A stretch of 6,772 bases of DNA from CAYSLU01 sp964431965. Its GTDB lineage: Bacteria > Verrucomicrobiota > Kiritimatiellia > CAIKKV01 > CAYSLU01. The stretch is taken from the NCBI GenBank assembly GCA_964431965.1, contig CAYSLU010000153.1:1-6772 (forward strand). The letters run 5' to 3'. This document shows positions 5,677 through 6,772 of the stretch, one piece after another (position 1 is the stretch's first letter; each line of letters starts with the position of its first letter). The notes under the pieces were generated by a model, which did no database searches, was not told the origin of the DNA, and worked only from the letters and a program-made list of their open reading frames with translations. Made by a program: the position numbers and the translations under genes.

Positions 5677-6772
5677 ATGATCGGCGGACGCAGAGCGGTT
5701 GTGACGGGATTGGGACTCCTGGCGGCCAACGGCAACAGCACCGAGGAGTTCTTCCGGAATCTGCTGGCCTGCCGGAGCGGAGTGGCCACGATTTCGCTCT
5801 TCGATGCGAGCGAGTTCAAGTGCCAGATCGCGGGTGAGGTCAAGAACTTCACACCCGAGCAATTCGGCGTGGCGAGTCCCGCAAAAGTCAGGAGGATGGC
5901 TCGGCACACCCAGTTCGCCCTGGCCGCCGTTCAGATGGCACTCGCGGATGCGGGCTTGACCAAGGGATTCGCCCCCGCCATGCCCGTTCCCGTAATCGTC
6001 GGCGTGAGCACGTCTGGCATCGATGTTCTCGAGGGACTTGCCGACCGCATGAGCGCGCGGGGCCCCGCGCGCGTCGCGCCCTACACGCTGGCGTTCGCCC
6101 AGCCCCATGCCGTCGCCAGCGCAATCGCCGCGAGCCTGGAGTTCGATGTCCGAACCCAGACCATATCGACGGCTTGCCAGGCCGGGCTGGACGCGATCGC
6201 CACCGCTGCTCACCTCGTCCGGTCCGGGAAGACGGACATAGCGATTGCCGGCGGCGCCGATGCGGCCGTCACGCCTTGGACGTGCGCCACGTTCTCGGTA
6301 TCCGGCCTGCTGTCGCTGCGCAACGACGATCCCGCACGGGCCAGCCGGCCGTTCGATCGCGACCGGGACGGGGGGGTGCTGGCCGAGGGATCGGGCGTCG
6401 TGGTCATCGAAAGCCTCGAGCACGCGCTTGGCCGGGGCGTCGAGCCCTATCTGGAGATCAAGGGGTATGGCACCAGCGTGGACTGCAACGGCGACGATGC
6501 CGGCACGAACCTCTACCGCTCGATGTTCGATGCCATCGCCAACGCCGGGCGGCGGCCGGAGGACGTGGACTACATCTGCGCCCACGGGCCCAGCGATCCG
6601 ACGATCGACCGCGTGGAGTCGGCCATGATCAAGCGGGTGCTCGGGGAAGCCCGGGCGCGATGCGTGCCCATCAGCTCCATAAAGGGAGTGACCGGAAATC
6701 CGCTCTCGGCCGCGGGCCCGCTCGAGCTCGCCGCCTGCGCTCTGGCCATTCGGCATGGCGTGATTCCGCCGA
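5677..6772 (+). CDS. Beta-ketoacyl-ACP synthase, KAS II (FabF-like) family; 3' end missing
   Basis: The frame is open from the ATG at 5677 to the window edge; 365 complete codons are visible of a family usually about 410-420 long. These enzymes condense malonyl-ACP with an acyl chain in fatty-acid or polyketide-type synthesis. The N-terminus (RRAVVTGLGLLAANGNSTEEFF) and FDASEFKCQIAGEVKNF are typical of FabF. C167 in STACQAG is the nucleophile, PFDRDRDGGVLAEGSG (225-240) is the standard mid-region motif, and H303 lies in CAHG. Unusual points: after H303 the normal GTST reads GPSD, so both Thr are lost, and the second His motif TGHLLGAAG reads TGNPLSAAG, with Asn341 in place of His, while K336 is kept. 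This could be a specialised synthase rather than the housekeeping FabF. The start has no strong ribosome-binding site, but the ATG sits exactly where family N-termini begin. An incomplete frame on the opposite strand overlapping it is a shadow. Confidence 0.9.
   Translation, partial: MIGGRRAVVTGLGLLAANGNSTEEFFRNLLACRSGVATISLFDASEFKCQIAGEVKNFTPEQFGVASPAKVRRMARHTQFALAAVQMALADAGLTKGFAPAMPVPVIVGVSTSGIDVLEGLADRMSARGPARVAPYTLAFAQPHAVASAIAASLEFDVRTQTISTACQAGLDAIATAAHLVRSGKTDIAIAGGADAAVTPWTCATFSVSGLLSLRNDDPARASRPFDRDRDGGVLAEGSGVVVIESLEHALGRGVEPYLEIKGYGTSVDCNGDDAGTNLYRSMFDAIANAGRRPEDVDYICAHGPSDPTIDRVESAMIKRVLGEARARCVPISSIKGVTGNPLSAAGPLELAACALAIRHGVIPP

Noticed and set aside
5635..6756. A 373-codon - strand open frame opposite the beta-ketoacyl synthase gene
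   Set aside because: The + strand frame carries the complete order of KAS motifs; the opposite frame has no recognisable motif and is an antisense shadow.
1..6772. Mobile elements, CRISPR arrays, tRNA/rRNA genes, toxin-antitoxin or phage-defence genes
   Set aside because: I saw no transposase, regularly spaced repeats, tRNA-like folds or defence-type domains; nearly all sequence is explained by five ordinary metabolic, transport and signalling genes.

Overview
The window is GC-rich (my estimate is well above 60%) and densely coding. It carries five protein genes: one cut off at the left edge, one cut off at the right edge, and three complete. The organism is a Gram-negative-type bacterium, because one gene encodes an outer-membrane beta-barrel protein with a signal peptide. 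I cannot name the phylum from sequence alone. The mix of genes would fit several GC-rich lineages, for example the Planctomycetota/Kiritimatiellota side of the PVC group or the deltaproteobacterial lineages, but this is only a guess.

Layout, left to right. (1) Positions 1-1452, + strand: the 3' part of an OadA/PycB-type biotin-dependent carboxyltransferase, fused at its C-terminus to an AccB-style biotin carboxyl carrier domain. It ends at a very strong hairpin terminator (1477-1509). (2) Positions 1545-2924, + strand: a complete transporter of the oxalate/formate-antiporter (OFA) branch of the major facilitator superfamily. (3) Positions 2925-4112, - strand: a soluble receiver-plus-histidine-kinase hybrid. 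Its stop codon directly abuts that of the transporter, with no intergenic base. (4) Positions 4141-5439, - strand: a FadL/OmpP1/TodX-family outer-membrane channel. It lies 28 nt upstream of the kinase and is probably co-transcribed with it. (5) A 237-nt divergent intergenic region (5440-5676) with a candidate sigma-70-like promoter and an AT-rich inverted repeat. (6) Positions 5677 to the end, + strand: the first 365 codons of a KAS II (FabF)-type beta-ketoacyl synthase, which continues beyond the window.

How the genes may relate. The carboxyltransferase and the OFA carrier both belong to families handling small carboxylates (pyruvate, oxaloacetate, oxalate, formate), but a terminator separates them. 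The FadL-type channel and the signalling kinase form a - strand unit that faces a fatty-acid or polyketide-type condensing enzyme across a shared promoter region, so a lipid-related theme is plausible. No mobile element, CRISPR array, tRNA or rRNA was seen. I see no clear undescribed system. The points most worth a second look are the condensing enzyme, which keeps its catalytic Cys and first His but has Asn in place of the second His and lacks both pantetheine-contacting Thr residues, and the OadA-AccB domain fusion.
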